Part shown: one piece after another, positions 26,846 through 36,062 of the stretch
Numbering within the stretch: the first letter of the stretch is position 1
Layout: each line of letters opens with the position of its first letter
Assembly: GCA_947259225.1 (NCBI GenBank)
Contig: CAMYLK010000001.1
Span: forward strand, 62,001-126,000
Source: an uncultured Desulfobulbaceae bacterium
GTDB lineage: Bacteria; Desulfobacterota; Desulfobulbia; Desulfobulbales; Desulfobulbaceae
Length of the DNA: 64,000 nucleotides
Direction of reading: 5' to 3'
Notes under the pieces: generated by a model
The model's database searches: none
What the model was told of the DNA's origin: nothing
The model's input: only the letters and a program-made list of their open reading frames with translations
Position numbers and translations under genes: made by a program

Positions 26846-27739
26846 ATGAAAGGCAACATCAAACACAAGTTCGCGGCAGCGGGAAAAACTGGAAGAATCA
26901 TGAAAGTTATGTTCATGACCTTTTTTCTTGTAGCAGGAATTTATGGCCCTCTGGAGACAGTGTCGGCGGAGCAACTCAATCTGGGTATGATCGATGACAG
27001 TGCGAGTAAAATGATAAAGCGGTTTACACCGTTGATGAACTATTTGAATGACAACGGAGTTCCGGCCGGAAAAATTGTTACAGCCAAAACCGTTGACAAA
27101 ATGATCGAGTTTTTTAATGAAGGCAAAGTGGATTTTATGTTTGAAAGCCCTTATGCTGCCCTGGAATTAATGGACAAAACCGGTGCTGTTCCAATATTAA
27201 TTCGCGAAAAAAGCGGAGTGAAAAGCTACAATTCAGTTATTTTTGTAAAAAAGGATTCTCCGGTAAAGTCCTTTTCCGACCTGGTTGGTAAAGTTGTTGC
27301 CTTCGAGGATCCCACATCTACTTCATCATACCTTATGCCGGTTAATTTATTGAAAAATGCCGGGGTTACAGTAAAAGAATCCAGCAAGCCAACTCCTGGT
27401 GTAATATCGTATTATTTCTCCAAGGATGACAAAAATACAATCGCTCAGGTAAAAGCAGGAAAAAAGGCTGCCGCAGGTGGAATCAAGAAAAGTGAAGTTG
27501 AAGATAATCCGGATTTCAGGATGCTTTCCCCTGAATCATCTCATGTGCCCAGGCATGTTGTTCTGATCCGTAAAGGAGTTTCGTCTGAAAAACTCGAAGC
27601 AGTACTCCTGAAAATGATAAATGATTCCGGTGCCAAGGACGTCCTGAAAACAATGAAAACACCAACCGGTTTTTCAGAATTTGATGGAGTTCCGGTCGAG
27701 GTCATGAATACGACTGTTCGAAAGACATTAGGCTTATAA
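26846..27739 (+). CDS. PhnD-like phosphonate/phosphite-type periplasmic binding protein
   Basis: 297 residues from the ATG with GGAG 7 nt upstream. There is a signal-like hydrophobic segment at about 20-38. The PhnD family pattern is present: LNLGMIDDSASKMIKRFTPL, FNEGKVDFMFESPYAAL, NSVIFVKKDSPVKSFSDLVGK and FEDPTSTSSYLMP. No ABC permease or ATPase is nearby. The next gene, 105 nt downstream, is a chemoreceptor, so this protein may present a ligand to it rather than serve transport. Confidence 0.88.
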   Translation: MKGNIKHKFAAAGKTGRIMKVMFMTFFLVAGIYGPLETVSAEQLNLGMIDDSASKMIKRFTPLMNYLNDNGVPAGKIVTAKTVDKMIEFFNEGKVDFMFESPYAALELMDKTGAVPILIREKSGVKSYNSVIFVKKDSPVKSFSDLVGKVVAFEDPTSTSSYLMPVNLLKNAGVTVKESSKPTPGVISYYFSKDDKNTIAQVKAGKKAAAGGIKKSEVEDNPDFRMLSPESSHVPRHVVLIRKGVSSEKLEAVLLKMINDSGAKDVLKTMKTPTGFSEFDGVPVEVMNTTVRKTLGL

Positions 27740-27844
27740 GCAAGTCTCAATATGCTGCCAGTATATTCCTGTTATATCATTATTCTGGCGCAATTTTTTA
27801 TGTAGTTGCGGGTTTAACTAGTAGTACTTCAGGTATAGAGAACG

Positions 27845-29587
27845 ATGAAAATTAGAACAAAATTGTTGATACTGCCGATCATGATTGGTGTTATTTTCAT
27901 ATCGGCGCTGGCCTATTCGTATCTGCAAAGTTCTCGGGTAACCCGAAATGTTAGCGGAATGTCTTCCTCGATAATAAAACAGATACAGGAAGATTCGATT
28001 TTACCCCTGATGGCACTGGTGGAATCAATGTCGCTCGACCCCTTGATTTATCAGGAACCCGAGGCTTTAAATATAATCCTGTATAACTTGAAAATGCATA
28101 ATGCTATCCAGTCAGCTCTCGTACTGGACGAAGATGAAAACATATTTGCCGATGGCAAAACCGATGAAGATGATGAAGATGTAGAAGGAACTCCCTCCAA
28201 TGAAAAACCATTGGATATTAATGTTAATGAATTTGTTTTTGGTATTTATGGAGAAAGGCTTGTTTATTCAAAACCGTTTGTCTCCCAGGATGAAAAAATA
28301 GGTCGCCTGCAAGTCATTTTCTCACTTGAGGATCTTACAACGAAGACAGCTACCCTGATGGAGGAAGTAGTCAGCGAAGCAGATAAAAGTCAGAGTCAAA
28401 GTCTTCGTATTTTAATCGGCTGTGTCCTGGTCATTTTTCTGGCGATAGTCCTCATTTCTTACATTTCCAGGGGTATAACGTCACCTCTCACCCAGGTTTT
28501 AAAACTGGCCCAGAAAATATCAGAGGGAGATTTGACGGCAGAGGTCACTATCAACAACAAAGATGAAATCGGTGATATGGCGACGAATCTCAATAAAGCC
28601 ATTAACAACTTGAGAAGTCTCGTTGTCACACTCACAGGTTCGACAGTACATCTTGCCAAGTCATCTGAAGATTTGTCAGCTGTTTCAACACAGATGGCTT
28701 CATCTGCTGAAGAGATGAGTGCCCAGACCGACACTGTAGCGTCATCAACTGAAGAAATGTCTGTCAACATTGATGCAATAGCGTCTTCCACTGAAGAAAT
28801 GAGCGTGAATATCCAGAGTATTTCTTCAACCGCGGAACAGGTGTCTCAAAATATGAATGCCGTTTCTCAAGCAACTGAGGAAGTAGCAGGGGCTATTAAT
28901 GAAGTGGCAGTAAACGCCAAGGAAGGTTCATACACTGCGGAAAAAGCAATGGAAGTTTCAATTGCGTCCTCGAACACAATGAATCAGCTGAGTAATGCTG
29001 CTAAGGAGATCGGTAATGTAACCGATTTTATTAAAAAAATTGCAGATCAGACAAATCTGCTGGCCCTTAATGCCACAATTGAAGCTGCTTCAGCAGGTGA
29101 AGCCGGTAGAGGTTTTGCTGTTGTGGCGAGTGAGGTTAAGGAACTTGCAAAACAGAGTGCTCTTGCAGCTGAAGATATTTCGACACGAATAAAGGAAGTA
29201 CAGGCCAATTCGAAAAATGCCGTAGAAGGTATTGAAAATATAACTGATATCATTAAAGAAATGAATACAACGTCATCAGTAATTACAAAATCGGTTGAAC
29301 AGCAGACCTCGAATGTGGACGAAATATTTGGTATTATCCAACAGGCGAATGCCGGCGCAAACAATATAGCGTTATCGATCGCGGAAATAGCTAAAGGTTC
29401 AAATGACATGGCCAAAAGTTCAGCAGAGGCTGCCAAGGGAACCGGTGAGGTATCGAAAAATATTCAGGGAGTACGTCAGGCAGCAAGTGATACAAATTCC
29501 GGGGCCCGGCAGGTAAATAATTCGGCACAGGAAGTTGATACAATTGCTGTACAGATAAAGGAATTGGTAGAAAAGTTTAAAACATAA
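27845..29587 (+). CDS. methyl-accepting chemotaxis protein paired with a PhnD-like protein
   Basis: 580 residues. Helix at about 7-27, a periplasmic domain to about 180 with an unusually acidic loop (KTDEDDEDVEG), a second helix (about 184-205), HAMP, and a signalling domain with the hairpin ADQTNLLALNATIEAASAGEAGRGF. The segment SSTEEMSVNI is repeated nearly exactly just before the methylation helix. It likely forms a transcription unit with the preceding binding protein. Confidence 0.93.
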   Translation: MKIRTKLLILPIMIGVIFISALAYSYLQSSRVTRNVSGMSSSIIKQIQEDSILPLMALVESMSLDPLIYQEPEALNIILYNLKMHNAIQSALVLDEDENIFADGKTDEDDEDVEGTPSNEKPLDINVNEFVFGIYGERLVYSKPFVSQDEKIGRLQVIFSLEDLTTKTATLMEEVVSEADKSQSQSLRILIGCVLVIFLAIVLISYISRGITSPLTQVLKLAQKISEGDLTAEVTINNKDEIGDMATNLNKAINNLRSLVVTLTGSTVHLAKSSEDLSAVSTQMASSAEEMSAQTDTVASSTEEMSVNIDAIASSTEEMSVNIQSISSTAEQVSQNMNAVSQATEEVAGAINEVAVNAKEGSYTAEKAMEVSIASSNTMNQLSNAAKEIGNVTDFIKKIADQTNLLALNATIEAASAGEAGRGFAVVASEVKELAKQSALAAEDISTRIKEVQANSKNAVEGIENITDIIKEMNTTSSVITKSVEQQTSNVDEIFGIIQQANAGANNIALSIAEIAKGSNDMAKSSAEAAKGTGEVSKNIQGVRQAASDTNSGARQVNNSAQEVDTIAVQIKELVEKFKT

Positions 29588-29844
29588 AAATCTCTTTCAA
29601 TTGTATATTCCTTCCGTATGCTTTTGCAGGAAGGAAAGAAAGTTCCTGAAATGCATATTCACTTTCAGCACTGAACTACCCCTCTCCTGCCGCTTGTATG
29701 GAAGAAGACTCACGTTTTGTTTCTTATGAAATGTTAACAAATTATTGCTGAAGTTTTGTGGTAATCATAATTGTCTGTACAGAGGACATCTCTCCTCCAC
29801 TGTTAAGTATGCTTTTTTTACGAGAAAGAATAATTATGATTTTC
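29588..29844. other. intergenic region downstream of the chemoreceptor
   Basis: About 257 nt. Near its start CCTTCC and GGAAGG form a 6-bp inverted repeat, but no T tract follows. AT-rich after 29740. No gene seen. Confidence 0.35.
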
Positions 29845-29874
29845 TTGCAATTACAATGTGTAATTTCATATAAT
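29845..29874 (+). promoter_or_regulatory. sigma70-type promoter of the c-di-GMP riboswitch transcript
   Basis: TTGCAA at 29845-29850 and TATAAT at 29869-29874 with an 18-nt spacer. The expected start is about 29881, about 55 nt upstream of the aptamer. Confidence 0.6.
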
Positions 29875-29933
29875 CTTATTATAGCCACAAGACGAATCTA
29901 ACATGTGAGAGGTATTATTCTCTAAACAGATAA

Positions 29934-30003
29934 GATAAAGCCAACCTGGTAGTAGGGGCTGGGACGGAAAGCTACGGATCTTACAAAAGATAGCCGGGCT
30001 GCC
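29934..30003 (+). ncRNA. cyclic di-GMP-I (GEMM-I) riboswitch aptamer
   Basis: The core GGGACGGAAAGCUACGGAU with upstream AAAGCCAACC and downstream AGCCGGGCUGCC is the GEMM-I signature. The 3' strand of the aptamer is also the 5' arm of a terminator, so the aptamer fold and terminator exclude each other. This arrangement predicts that c-di-GMP permits transcription of the downstream surface-protein gene (inference). Confidence 0.88.
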
Positions 30004-30035
30004 TTTTTATTAATAAAGGTGGTCCGGCTTTTTTT
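29992..30035 (+). terminator. riboswitch-controlled intrinsic terminator
   Basis: AGCCGGGCUGCC (29992-30003) pairs over 12 positions (three G-U) with GGUGGUCCGGCU (30018-30029), followed by a run of seven U ending at 30035. It overlaps the aptamer's 3' strand and is the expression platform. Confidence 0.85.
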
Positions 30036-30074
30036 ATTTTGAAGTCCTGCAAACTTAAGGGAAAGGAGGCTGAT

Positions 30075-30134
30075 ATGAGATTGAAATTAATTTCACAGGA
30101 TCTCCGGTACATATCGTCAGCGTACTGGAGATAA
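30075..30134 (+). CDS. possible 19-residue leader peptide
   Basis: A short frame with a strong AAAGGAGG site 5 nt before its ATG, encoding a basic peptide ending SAYWR. It lies between the riboswitch terminator and the DUF11-protein gene. The ribosome site is much better than expected by chance, but conservation is unknown. It could couple translation or be a remnant. Confidence 0.3.
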   Translation: MRLKLISQDLRYISSAYWR

Positions 30135-30279
30135 CAAAATATGACATTGCTTCCCATGGCAAATTAATTAGCAAAGATATTGTGGAGGAAATTTACAGAT
30201 TCACCAAAACCGGAAGAAGATATAACTTTTTTATATCCTTTTTTGTTGATTTCTAACTTTGGAGAAAGGAGGGTGATAC

Positions 30280-33200
30280 ATGATTATTGCAAAATGCAAA
30301 CTTCTTTTTGGTGTATTGATAGCGGTTATTCTGTTGTTGGGATTTGGTCCCCAGAGCGTTCAAGCTCAGGAGCAGGGGGATGACCAAACTGCTATGGAAC
30401 AGATAGTCGTCGAGCCTGTTAAACCTTTTGTTGCATCACCGCCGCTGCCCCGGAAAGCTAAACCACCCACGACACTGGAACCATACCCTGAAGGAGGTCC
30501 AGAGCCAGAGGGTCCGATACCGACCCCAACTCCGGTCGATGACGGAATAATTCAAAGCGATGGCGAAGAAGAGGGAGTCAGGTTATTGGAGATAGCTCCT
30601 CCAGACGCTCTCTCAGCACCTGCCATTAATGTAGCAGGAGTTACTGCTTCTGCTTTTCCCCCTGACACCATCCTTGATGCGGGACCTGACCACATCGTTC
30701 AAATGACGAACAATACAGGCTACATCGTGTTCGATAAGCAAGGCAACCCTATCGGAGGGGCCACACCGAATGCTGCAATACGGCTGATGTCATCCTTATG
30801 GCCGGCAGGGGATGTATGCGCACAGGATGATACCGATCCAATCGTTGTGTATGATCATTTGGCTGATCGCTGGTTGATTGCGCAAGTGATTCGCGATCCT
30901 GCGGCGCCAGGAGGCGGCGCATTCAATCCTCCTGGGCCCGCACTCTGCATTGCCATTTCAACGACCCCTGATCCCACTTCCACCTGGTACGCTTACACAT
31001 ACGACACAACAGATTTGAGTGGGATATTTCCTGATTACGAGAAATTTGGAGTATGGCCCGACGGCTATTACATGTCCTCACACGAAGGCAGTAATTCAGG
31101 CGTATTCGTGTTTGATCGTGTGAATATGCTAGTCGGTGCCGCGGCGGGGTTCATAAAGACGACGATTTCAGCACTCCCGCCAAGCGCTGGGGTACGAAAC
31201 ACGAGAATTTTACCGGCTGATCTGGACGGCCCTGCTCCTCCGGCGGGAACTCCTAACTTTTGGGTGCGCCCGGTGGACGGACAGCAGGATACCGGAAATC
31301 CAACGGATCGTATCGAAGTCTACGAAGCCGTGACCGACTGGTCGGTGCCGAGCCTTACATTTAGCCTCGTGGATACCTTGACTCCCGCTGCGTTTAACAT
31401 CATGGTCTGTGACCGGAACGGTGGCGGGGGCAGGGACTGTGTCCCGCAACCTGTTGGGAACAACACTGTTGATGCTTTATCGAATCGGCCTATGATGCAG
31501 CTGAAATTCCGCAATTTTAGCGGTGACTACAGGATGGTTTTTAACCAGACGATCAACGTTCAGGGAAGCCTTCAGAGCGCGTTGGGGTTTCCTATTGCGG
31601 ACGAAGTTGCCGGGATCCGTTGGTACGAATTGCGGAAGAACGGTCCGAATTGGACAATCGAGCAGCAGGGTACCTATTCACCACAGCCGATTGGAGTATC
31701 AACTGAGGCAGAGTTGCTCCATAGGTGGATGGGAAGTATCGCTATGGACAATTTCGGCAGCATGGCCCTCGGCTATAGTATCGTCAATTCCGACGCGGCA
31801 AACCCTATTCATCCAGGGATAAGCTATTCAGGACGGCGTTTTGATGATATCCCGGGTTCTCTGACGCAGATCGAGCAGTCCATACTCGTCGGAGTCGACA
31901 GTCAAGCCGGGCAAGGAGCCCGTTGGGGTGATTACAGCGCGATGACCGTCGATCCGGTAGATGACTGCACATTCTGGTACACTCAACATGTGGCCGACCT
32001 GGCTGGAGGTGGGGGCAAGCCGACGCAGATCGCTTCATTTCGCTTCTCCTACTGCGCAGCCGACCTTGAGATTTTCAAATATGCCTCACCTGATCCGGTC
32101 CTGGCAGGCGAGCAGCTCTATTATGACATTACAGTAGTAAATCATGGCCCTATCGATGCCGCCAATGTCCAGGTTGTTGATACACTGCCACCGGGAGTTA
32201 CCTACGTGACCGACACCGATGCATGCGTAGAGGCTCCGGCCGGGACACTTACCTGCGACCTCGGGGACATTGCCAATGGGGATTCGGTGTCATTCACAGT
32301 CAAAGTGGCAGTCGATCCTGACCTGGTTGCGAATGCCGGCGGACCTACCACGATCACGAACACGGCGGTTGTGAGCTATGACAATGACCGGCCGGACCTG
32401 GATGAGTCCAATAATGAAGTGAGCCTGATGACCATCGTTGAAGACAAGGCTGACCTTGAAGTGACCAAACTGTGTAAGCCGGACGGACCGCTGCTGGCAG
32501 GTGAAACAGGAGAGTGCACTGTTTTTGTCGATAACCTTGGTCCCTCCGAGGCGCGCAATGTCGTGCTGACAGACACTCATCTGAGTGACGGCAGTTTTAC
32601 CTTTGGAGCGATAGCGTCAAGCCAGGGAAGCTGCTCGGAAAGCGGTGGTGTGGTTACCTGCGGTCTGGGTGATCTGCCGGCAGCTTCTCCCACAGAGCCT
32701 GGCCGGGCCACTGTCACCATTGAGGTCACGGCAAATGAGGCCATGGACATCAATAACGTGGCTGATGCTGTAAGCGATACCACGGATCCAGATTCATCAA
32801 ATAATCAGGCAGAGGGTTCAATCTCGGTAACAGCTGTAGCGGACCTGGGCCTGACCAAGTCCGATTCACCTGACCCGGTCATTGCCGGCAATGAGCTGAC
32901 CTATACGCTGGAGGTCACCAATTACGGTCCATCCACGGCAGTAAATGTACTGATCAGTGATATACTGCCGGCAGGCGTATCCATCATCAGTGCAGTGGGA
33001 TCCGGTGGAGCAGCCTGCAACGCCGGCGTGCCGGGTGATGATAGTCAGCCGACCACCTGCGCGTTTGACAGCATGGCATTTGGCGCGACGGAAACAATGA
33101 CCGTGACCGTTGATGTCCTGCCGCAGACGACAGGTCTACTGCACAATGATGCCCGTGTTTTCAGCGAGACCTTCGATGATGTTAATGAAAATGACCTTGT

Positions 33201-34044
33201 CACGGAGGATACTACGGTTAATGCTGAAGCGGACCTGACAATCACGAAAACCGACAGTCCGGATCCGGTTCTGGCCGGCGGTCTTCTGACGTACATCATT
33301 GATATTTCCAACAGCGGTCCATCAACGGCAATGGATGTAACTCTGACCGATACCCTGCCGCCCGAGGTAAGCTTTGTTGGAACGGTTGAGCCGGCCGGGA
33401 GCCTGTGTGAACTGGTGAACCCGGGTACCGTGTCCTGTACTCTCGGCAACATTGATCCCGGCAGCACCGCCACGGTATTCATCGAAGTCCAGGTTGATGC
33501 GTCAGTACCTGATGGAACGACCATCTTTAATACAGCCGAGTTATCTTCCGCCACATCTGATCCAAGCGCGGCCAGTGTGACTGAAGATACCCTGGTCAAT
33601 GCCGAGGCAGATCTCTGGATTGACAAGACCGGGAGCTTTCCCACCGGAAATCCATCCAGGACAATTATCTATTATCTGACTGTGCACAATAGAGAAGGAT
33701 GCTCAGAGGATGATCCGCAGGTTTGCGGTTTTGGCGGACCGTCTGATGCGCAGGATGTGGTTGTTGTCGATACCTTGCCTCTGACCAGAAAGAAGGCCAT
33801 TGTCGACTTTACCTCTGAGAACTGCTCCTACAGCAGGATGACTCATACTGTAACCTGTACGGAACCTGTTCTGCAGGCAGGCTCGAGTGTAACATTCGAG
33901 ATCCAGATTGATGTTAAGGGTCGTGCCGATGCGATCACCAATGTTGCAGATGTCACGAGCAGTACTGCTGACCCGGATATTGGCAATAATCATGACGAAC
34001 TGCTTATGGTCGTGAAAGGAGGCACGGGCAGGCGCAAAAAATAA
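30280..34044 (+). CDS. large secreted DUF11-repeat surface protein under c-di-GMP riboswitch control
   Basis: 1254 residues. A signal peptide ends near VQAQ (about 30), followed by a Pro/Glu-rich linker and a large N-terminal domain to about 590. Five DUF11-type repeats of about 115-140 residues then begin at residue 594, each starting ADLxxxK and containing LPPGV-like and CxLG segments. The C-terminus ends in KGGTGRRKK with no LPXTG or PEP-CTERM tail. DUF11 repeats build long surface stalks. Together with the upstream riboswitch this suggests an adhesin or matrix protein made when c-di-GMP is high. AGGAGG precedes the ATG. Confidence 0.88.
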   Translation: MIIAKCKLLFGVLIAVILLLGFGPQSVQAQEQGDDQTAMEQIVVEPVKPFVASPPLPRKAKPPTTLEPYPEGGPEPEGPIPTPTPVDDGIIQSDGEEEGVRLLEIAPPDALSAPAINVAGVTASAFPPDTILDAGPDHIVQMTNNTGYIVFDKQGNPIGGATPNAAIRLMSSLWPAGDVCAQDDTDPIVVYDHLADRWLIAQVIRDPAAPGGGAFNPPGPALCIAISTTPDPTSTWYAYTYDTTDLSGIFPDYEKFGVWPDGYYMSSHEGSNSGVFVFDRVNMLVGAAAGFIKTTISALPPSAGVRNTRILPADLDGPAPPAGTPNFWVRPVDGQQDTGNPTDRIEVYEAVTDWSVPSLTFSLVDTLTPAAFNIMVCDRNGGGGRDCVPQPVGNNTVDALSNRPMMQLKFRNFSGDYRMVFNQTINVQGSLQSALGFPIADEVAGIRWYELRKNGPNWTIEQQGTYSPQPIGVSTEAELLHRWMGSIAMDNFGSMALGYSIVNSDAANPIHPGISYSGRRFDDIPGSLTQIEQSILVGVDSQAGQGARWGDYSAMTVDPVDDCTFWYTQHVADLAGGGGKPTQIASFRFSYCAADLEIFKYASPDPVLAGEQLYYDITVVNHGPIDAANVQVVDTLPPGVTYVTDTDACVEAPAGTLTCDLGDIANGDSVSFTVKVAVDPDLVANAGGPTTITNTAVVSYDNDRPDLDESNNEVSLMTIVEDKADLEVTKLCKPDGPLLAGETGECTVFVDNLGPSEARNVVLTDTHLSDGSFTFGAIASSQGSCSESGGVVTCGLGDLPAASPTEPGRATVTIEVTANEAMDINNVADAVSDTTDPDSSNNQAEGSISVTAVADLGLTKSDSPDPVIAGNELTYTLEVTNYGPSTAVNVLISDILPAGVSIISAVGSGGAACNAGVPGDDSQPTTCAFDSMAFGATETMTVTVDVLPQTTGLLHNDARVFSETFDDVNENDLVTEDTTVNAEADLTITKTDSPDPVLAGGLLTYIIDISNSGPSTAMDVTLTDTLPPEVSFVGTVEPAGSLCELVNPGTVSCTLGNIDPGSTATVFIEVQVDASVPDGTTIFNTAELSSATSDPSAASVTEDTLVNAEADLWIDKTGSFPTGNPSRTIIYYLTVHNREGCSEDDPQVCGFGGPSDAQDVVVVDTLPLTRKKAIVDFTSENCSYSRMTHTVTCTEPVLQAGSSVTFEIQIDVKGRADAITNVADVTSSTADPDIGNNHDELLMVVKGGTGRRKK

Positions 34045-34086
34045 GGAATACCAACCGTCAATCTAATGAGTGATATAACTTTGTGA

Positions 34087-34117
34087 GAGCAGCGGATTTA
34101 ATCCGCTGCTCTTTTTT
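34087..34117 (+). terminator. intrinsic terminator after the DUF11 protein gene
   Basis: GAGCAGCGGATT and its exact complement (34087-34111) form a near-continuous stem with a one-nucleotide centre region, followed by six T. It ends the riboswitch transcript 43 nt past the stop. Confidence 0.88.
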
Positions 34118-34241
34118 ATATGCAAAGGGTTGTGATTCTTCCTGCTTTAAATTCACCTAAAGCATCAAAAAGTTGAATTAAATGAGGATATAGCATAATA
34201 CTAAAGTGAAAGAGTAATAGATTCTTTACAGGATTTCTCCA

Positions 34242-34676
34242 ATGAAGTTGACAAAGAGCTGCATTTTATTGTGTTGTTGTATTCTCACCGTCCAGTTGAT
34301 ATTGCCCACGTTTTCATATGCAAAGCTGTATACCTGGACAGACAAAAACGGCATCGTCCGACGAACGTATTATCCACCGCCACCGGATCAGGTCTGGAAA
34401 AAAAAGTCGTCCGGCCAGAGATCAGCCGTACAAAAAAAAATCACCAGAAACCAGGTTGATCTGTATGTGACAAGTTGGTGTCCCTATTGCAAGCAGGCTA
34501 TCCAGTATTTTCAGTCTAAGGGTGTTAAAATCAAAGTCTATGATATTGAAAAGGACAGGAAGGCAGCGGCAAGAAAGAAAAAGCTCGACAAGAATAGCGG
34601 TGTTCCCTTTGCTGTTGTGAACGGTACCGGAATTCACGGATATGCCCCGGAATTGTATGCAAACGCGTTGAAATAG
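34242..34676 (+). CDS. exported DUF4124-glutaredoxin fusion protein
   Basis: 144 residues. A signal peptide ends at FSYA (about 27). A short DUF4124-type segment (LYTWTDKNGIVRRTYYPPPP) follows, then a glutaredoxin fold with the active site SWCPYCKQA and the cis-Pro segment GVPFAVVNG. It is probably a periplasmic thiol-disulfide protein. The arrangement is common in cytochrome-rich proteobacteria. It stands alone, with an AT-rich region after it. Confidence 0.88.
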   Translation: MKLTKSCILLCCCILTVQLILPTFSYAKLYTWTDKNGIVRRTYYPPPPDQVWKKKSSGQRSAVQKKITRNQVDLYVTSWCPYCKQAIQYFQSKGVKIKVYDIEKDRKAAARKKKLDKNSGVPFAVVNGTGIHGYAPELYANALK

Positions 34677-34930
34677 GATCATGAGACGGGAGACCGGAGT
34701 AATAAATTCGAAATACTGAATTCTAAATTCGAAACAAATCCGAATAGATCAATTCAAATTCCCAAAACTATAGTCGAACTTGACGCAGGTTTTTTTGGAT
34801 TTGGTCATTTTACAGTTTAAGTCATTTAATATTGTTTAGGATTTCGTACTTCGGATTTAGGATTTTAGAGTATGGAGACTGGAAAAAGTATGTTGAAAAG
34901 TTGTAAAGTTATCAAGTTTGTAAAGTTACA

Positions 34931-35197
34931 ATGAGTGGACAAATTGATCCGAAAGATTTTGGCCTTCCATCGAGAACAGTCCTGGAGCAAATTGATCCCG
35001 GCAGCATCGCCATTGTCATGAACAGAAAGAGCAGAATCATCATGGCCGACGGCAGAAAGATAGTGGAGAAGGTCGGAAAGATTCAACAGGTTCGACCAAC
35101 GGCCAAGGTGGCTTTGAAAACGTCTGCTCCGGTATGCAGTAAGACTCTGAAATTTTTGGAAAGCAAAGGCATCGAGGTTATGCCTGCTGAAGAGTAA
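34931..35197 (+). CDS. hypothetical protein with a single conserved-looking Cys
   Basis: 88 residues, cytoplasmic. The first half (FGLPSRTVLEQIDPGSIAIVMNRKSRIIMADGRKI) and second half (APVCSKTLKFLESKGIEV) resemble a small regulatory or thioredoxin-like piece, but I do not recognise a family. The zinc-ribbon gene follows 14 nt downstream and probably shares its transcript. Upstream, AT-rich repeats of the form AATTCGAAA occur around 34700-34740. Confidence 0.7.
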   Translation: MSGQIDPKDFGLPSRTVLEQIDPGSIAIVMNRKSRIIMADGRKIVEKVGKIQQVRPTAKVALKTSAPVCSKTLKFLESKGIEVMPAEE

Positions 35198-35211
35198 TCA
35201 GGAATTTTTCC

Positions 35212-35388
35212 ATGGACTATACGGTACAGAAAGTTCAGGTCGACGACGAGTTCAAGATCTGCCCGACATGCGGATACACAGATGGATTTCATTCTATGCT
35301 GAAAAAAGACGGAGACAAGATTCAATGGCTTTTCATCTGCCCGTCGTGTCATGCTGTTTTCGATATAGGGCATAGAATTAAGTTGTAA
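35212..35388 (+). CDS. 58-residue zinc-ribbon protein
   Basis: A short gene with two CxxC pairs, ICPTCG and ICPSCH, 31 residues apart, as in a zinc ribbon. It begins 14 nt after the preceding small gene, so the two look like a unit. The C-terminus ends in HRIKL. Function unknown; zinc ribbons of this size often bind nucleic acid or proteins. Confidence 0.7.
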   Translation: MDYTVQKVQVDDEFKICPTCGYTDGFHSMLKKDGDKIQWLFICPSCHAVFDIGHRIKL

Positions 35389-35459
35389 AGAAAAGTACCT
35401 GCCTGCTTATTGTTTTACACGTGTAAGAATGAATTCTGCTGCTTCGACCATATTTTTCG

Positions 35460-36050
35460 CTATGTAAATTTGATCCTGTTTCTCCAGTTTGCGAACCTTG
35501 TCTTCTTCTCCCGGTTCATTGACAAAGGGATGAGGATTCCCGTTCCATCAGCGTTCAGTGCAGTCTGCACATCGCTTTCCCGGTCTCCAATAACAAAAAT
35601 ATCTGCGTTGTTTTGTACAACTCCTTCTGCTGCCAAGGCATTGAAGACCATTTCGAGAGAGGGCTTGAGGCATTGCCTGTCACGCACAAGGTCAGGGTGA
35701 AAGTTGACCTCCGGTTTTCGTGATGCATACTCAGATGTAGCGTACGGGCAGAGATAATATCCATGGAGCAGGCCGCCTTGACTTTGCAGCTCCTCCACCA
35801 CATAACGGCAAACTTCGTGGGCTTTTTCTTCTGTAAGTTCAGGATAATCGCTAATTGCAACCCCTGCCTGGTTGGTAATCATGTAAATTCCTGCGTCGGG
35901 AATGGTATTAAGAACTTTCAAACCTTCTGCTGCCTTGGGAAGAATATCGACATTCTCCTGCCAGTCTTTGTCGCGGCCCAGAAAAAGATGTTCACGGGTG
36001 TCATTGATCAGGGTCCCGTCCCGGTCGATGCAGATGATCGGTTTGTTCAT
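35460..36050 (-). CDS. HAD-IIIA family phosphatase (histidinol-phosphatase/GmhB-like)
   Basis: 196 residues. Motif I DRDGTLI near residue 9-15 has the nucleophile and acid/base Asp residues; motif II is MITNQAG; motif IV GDRESDVQ gives the metal ligands. The closest resemblance is to the histidinol-phosphatase/D-glycero-manno-heptose bisphosphatase group. The zinc-loop Cys set typical of GmhB is not clear, so the substrate is open. It follows the DUF547 gene by 12 nt and is probably in the same operon. Confidence 0.85.
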   Translation of the reverse strand: MNKPIICIDRDGTLINDTREHLFLGRDKDWQENVDILPKAAEGLKVLNTIPDAGIYMITNQAGVAISDYPELTEEKAHEVCRYVVEELQSQGGLLHGYYLCPYATSEYASRKPEVNFHPDLVRDRQCLKPSLEMVFNALAAEGVVQNNADIFVIGDRESDVQTALNADGTGILIPLSMNREKKTRFANWRNRIKFT

Positions 36051-36062
36051 TATGGATTCCTT

